Positions 37,941 to 40,249 of a DNA stretch of 40,249 nt are shown one piece after another. A model generated the notes under the pieces. That model had not been told where the DNA came from. It was given only the letters and a program-made list of their open reading frames with translations, and ran no database searches. Position numbers and translations under genes: made by a program. Position 1 is the first letter of the stretch. Every line of letters starts with the position of its first letter. The DNA is from Mesostigma viride (Eukaryota; Streptophyta; Mesostigmatophyceae; Mesostigmatales; Mesostigmataceae): the NCBI GenBank assembly GCA_009746045.1, contig RPFO01000281.1, forward strand, positions 1 to 40,249. The letters are read 5' to 3'.

Positions 37941-39896
37941 CAATGCAACATGTCAAGAAGTGTACGCCGGCCACGAGGTAGCCATGGCTGTCGGAGCTCA
38001 TAACTTTCACGTTTGAGCACCGAATTTAGCCGTGAATATCACTATCGCTTCGTCTTTCTAAGACGCACATGCTGATATAATTTTCCGAATCTAAAACGCA
38101 ATATATGGCGAACAAACGCGCCTCGACGCAACGCAGCCTGGCGGCTGCGCTCGGCAATGAAAATCCGTCTGCAGCTCAGGCTGCAGCTTCGCCTTCAGGT
38201 CCGGCAGGCGGCGATGACACTAGTCGTGCACTGGTGGTCGTCCAGCAACCCCCCGGGCTTAACGCCTCGCCATCTGCATCGCCTGACCCCAAGCGCACCC
38301 GCCCAGCCGACGACACAGGAGGGTCTTCACGCCCAGAACCGAGCTTTCGGCCCCGGCCTTTCAAGGTCGCAGATTACGACTGGGCCACCATTTCTCCGAC
38401 CGATGCTATGCGCTGCATCTTCTTCGGGGATTACGCTTCGCTTTACGACCTGTGCCTCCATCTCCACTCCATCAATCGCCTCCTCTGCCCAGACGGCAGC
38501 CGCTGGGCCCACATCTCCCAGCTGGTCGGCTGCGTCCGCCCCCATCTCCAGCACGCCATCCTCAACTCCCTTCTCCAGCGCTCTGACGGCGAGATCTGGG
38601 CTCCACCCCTTTCCGTCCCCACCCTCCGCTCCATCCTCACGGAAGCCTTTCAGCAGCACGTGACCCCCCTTGCTGCCGACATAGCAGCAATCGGCGGCAC
38701 GCTGACTGCTGAACTTCCTCACATTTCCACCGCCGCCGCCTCCACCTCCACGGCCATTTCCGCCTCCACTGCCGACATCAAAGCCCAGCTCCTCGACCTC
38801 GACCACCGCCTTCAAGCCACCGCCAACGCCCTTGAGAGCTTGCATGACACCGCCGGCCTCACCGCCCAGGCGGTGAAGGACATCGCCGCCCAGCCGGCTC
38901 CTGCTGGCCCGGCCGGCGATGCTCCCTCCACCTGGGCGGACTTGCTTAAGCAGCACACCACCTCCACCACCTCCACCATCTCGGCACAACTCAAGCAACA
39001 AGCCCTCGACCTTCGCGAGGAAGCCGACATCGCCCGGCGCAGCCACAATGTCATTGTCAAGCACTTCGACCAGCAGGCAGGTGAGACCTCCACGAGCCTT
39101 CTTGAGGCATTTAAGCGCGCCATTCTTGCCCCCATGTTACTCACTGGTGAGCTGGACATGTCGGCTGTCCGCCTCCCCCGCGCGCGGGGGAAGGCTGGCC
39201 CGGCACCCGTGCTCCTCACCTTTAAGTACATGGCGGACAAGCTGGCGTTCCTTAAATGCCGCAAGAAGCTCTCGGAGACTCGCTTCACGCTGGACGACGA
39301 CTTGACCCTGGCCCAGCAACAACGGCGACGCGATCTATGGCCGACCTACCTTCAGCTCCGGCAGAGCGCAAGGGGGAAGCCGGTATACTGGAGGGGGCGG
39401 TCATCCACGTTGACCACAAGCCCTGGCAGCCCCCTCCTGCCACCTCAGACTAGGAATATATATACCAGTAGTGTAGATTAGTAAGGCTTAGCCTAGCATG
39501 TGGCCCACGCGCATGTGCGCCCATAATGGCCCCCATGGATGATGCCTTCAACATTTAGCCATGCTTTGTCTATAATGGGACCCCCATGGATGTTGCATTA
39601 AGAATTTAGCCATGCTATGCCATGCAGAGAGATGCTCTCTGTCGAGAAGCCATGTCCTAGCTCTTGTATAGCCATGATGATCTTCCTCCCTCACAGGCAT
39701 GCTCCCCCCTTACCCGGGCATAGCGTGATAGACCATGAGGGTGCAGGTGCCTTGGTGCACCTAGAGCAGGGGTAGCTTACATTCCCACCCTTGCATGAAG
39801 TAGCCTAGAATGTATTAAAAGCCATATGCCCCTTCTCAGGGCTATGTGCTACATCTACTCCCAACGGAGTGATGTTGATAATTAATTAATTAATTA
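37941..39896 (+). mobile_element. ORF1-only LINE-like (half-LINE) element with target-site duplication
   Basis: A discrete insertion of about 1.96 kb: 164-nt 5' leader, one ORF (38105-39481), ~415-nt 3' UTR, the hairpin ACTCC-CAAC-GGAGT, and a (TTAA)n tail. It is flanked by an 11-bp direct repeat ATCATTCCTCT (37930-37940 and 39897-39907). This is the signature of target-primed LINE insertion. No endonuclease or RT frame is present, so it must use another element's enzymes. Confidence 0.8.
38105..39481 (+). CDS. LINE ORF1p-like protein
   Basis: 458 codons from ATG 38105 (gcaatatATGGCG). Residues 1-~95 are a Pro/Ala/Ser-rich head. Residues 100-200 form a globular region I do not recognise. Residues 205-265 are heptad-like and rich in Ala/Thr/Leu (STADIKAQLLDLDHRLQATA). 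From ~318 onward the sequence resembles the RNA-binding part of ORF1p of L1-type elements: SHNVIVKHFD, SAVRLPRARG, PVLLTFKYMADKLAFLKCRK, FTLDDDLTLAQQQRRRDLWP, GKPVYW. The last ~25 residues differ from the sister copy because one G is missing in a G run near 39391; the other frame would continue VIHVDHKPWQ. ORF1p binds element RNA as a chaperone; that function is inferred. Confidence 0.75.
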   Translation: MANKRASTQRSLAAALGNENPSAAQAAASPSGPAGGDDTSRALVVVQQPPGLNASPSASPDPKRTRPADDTGGSSRPEPSFRPRPFKVADYDWATISPTDAMRCIFFGDYASLYDLCLHLHSINRLLCPDGSRWAHISQLVGCVRPHLQHAILNSLLQRSDGEIWAPPLSVPTLRSILTEAFQQHVTPLAADIAAIGGTLTAELPHISTAAASTSTAISASTADIKAQLLDLDHRLQATANALESLHDTAGLTAQAVKDIAAQPAPAGPAGDAPSTWADLLKQHTTSTTSTISAQLKQQALDLREEADIARRSHNVIVKHFDQQAGETSTSLLEAFKRAILAPMLLTGELDMSAVRLPRARGKAGPAPVLLTFKYMADKLAFLKCRKKLSETRFTLDDDLTLAQQQRRRDLWPTYLQLRQSARGKPVYWRGRSSTLTTSPGSPLLPPQTRNIYTSSVD

Positions 39897-39907
39897 ATCA
39901 TTCCTCT

Positions 39908-40249
39908 AGAACTGGGCAAAGTGACCCCTTTCGGGAAGGGTTAGCCCTCGCGAAGCCTAGCACCTCCTGCACATGTCCATGCGCATGTGGGAGTTGTGAA
40001 CAACAAGGAGACAACCAGCATGATCCATCAACATGATCCATAGTGACCTGCGTGTGTGCAACCCAGGCGGCTTGTGTCAATCATCATGCACGCGTCGCAA
40101 GGTGCCATCCCGCACGCAGCAAGTGCCAGATGTCTGTCGATCTTTCAGAAACACATATTAAATGCTATCCAGCCGTGTTCAGACCGTCTCACGTGTCGAG
40201 ACGGAACAAGTCTCGAGTGGGCACGTGTGTAGTACTTACTCCTACACAC
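39908..40249. other. No gene; dispersed repeat motif
   Basis: It begins with the 'gaactgggcaaag' motif shared with 35118-35186. It also shares 'aaggagacaaccagc' (39999-40013) with 36848-36862, so part of it may belong to a repeat. Nothing else is recognised. Confidence 0.35.

Overview
The window reads as nuclear DNA of a green alga, most likely a chlorophyte of the Chlamydomonas/Volvox/Haematococcus kind. The evidence is GC-rich exons with very short coding blocks, GT-AG introns packed with minisatellites, a plastid-type YGGT-domain protein, TGTAA-type polyadenylation motifs, and a Ty3/gypsy element with a PHD finger (known from the Chlamydomonas element REM1). No prokaryotic operon, tRNA, rRNA or CRISPR array is visible.

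Host genes. (1) 9230 to 1374, minus strand: a Gfo/Idh/MocA-family (D-galacturonate-reductase-like) oxidoreductase. I pieced it together from seven exons of 46-199 nt; its 3' end lies beyond the left edge. (2) 9775-13433, plus strand: a four-exon, 263-aa YGGT-family membrane protein, divergent from gene 1 with 544 bp between the two start codons. (3) 31528 to 29074, minus strand: a two-exon GalT/HIT-superfamily protein (DUF4922 / GDP-galactose-phosphorylase-like, HLHFQ motif). (4) 32340 to at least 34881, plus strand: a ubiquitin-like-domain protein with C-terminal membrane segments, divergent from gene 3; its last exon was not found.

Mobile DNA. From 13.9 to 28.7 kb lies a nest of retroelements: head-to-head LINE relics (13893-15926), then a 1.2-kb segment with 27-bp palindromic inverted ends (15927 and 27769) that carries LINE endonuclease and RT fragments. 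Into this segment a young, about 10.7-kb Ty3/gypsy-type element (16765-27431) has inserted. It encodes gag, a zinc-knuckle frame, and an unbroken 1800-codon pol frame ordered protease - DNA cytosine methyltransferase - RT - RNase H - DDE integrase - PHD finger. Its repeats are split (B-internal-A-B-A), and the sequence at the primer-binding position is an exact complement of 15 nt of its own LTR. A minus-strand relic (27770-28730) and two plus-strand copies (37205-39896) belong to a LINE-like family that encodes only an ORF1p-like protein and ends in a hairpin plus (TTAA)n. The last copy has an 11-bp target-site duplication.

The strongest candidates for something new are: (a) the methyltransferase- and PHD-bearing gypsy element with split repeats and possible self-priming; (b) a recurrent pattern in which intronic tandem repeats are copies of the adjacent exon end plus its 5' splice site, seen at seven exons in three unrelated genes; (c) the ORF1-only half-LINE family.

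All calls are by eye from sequence motifs. Family names come from recognising conserved motifs, not from searches.
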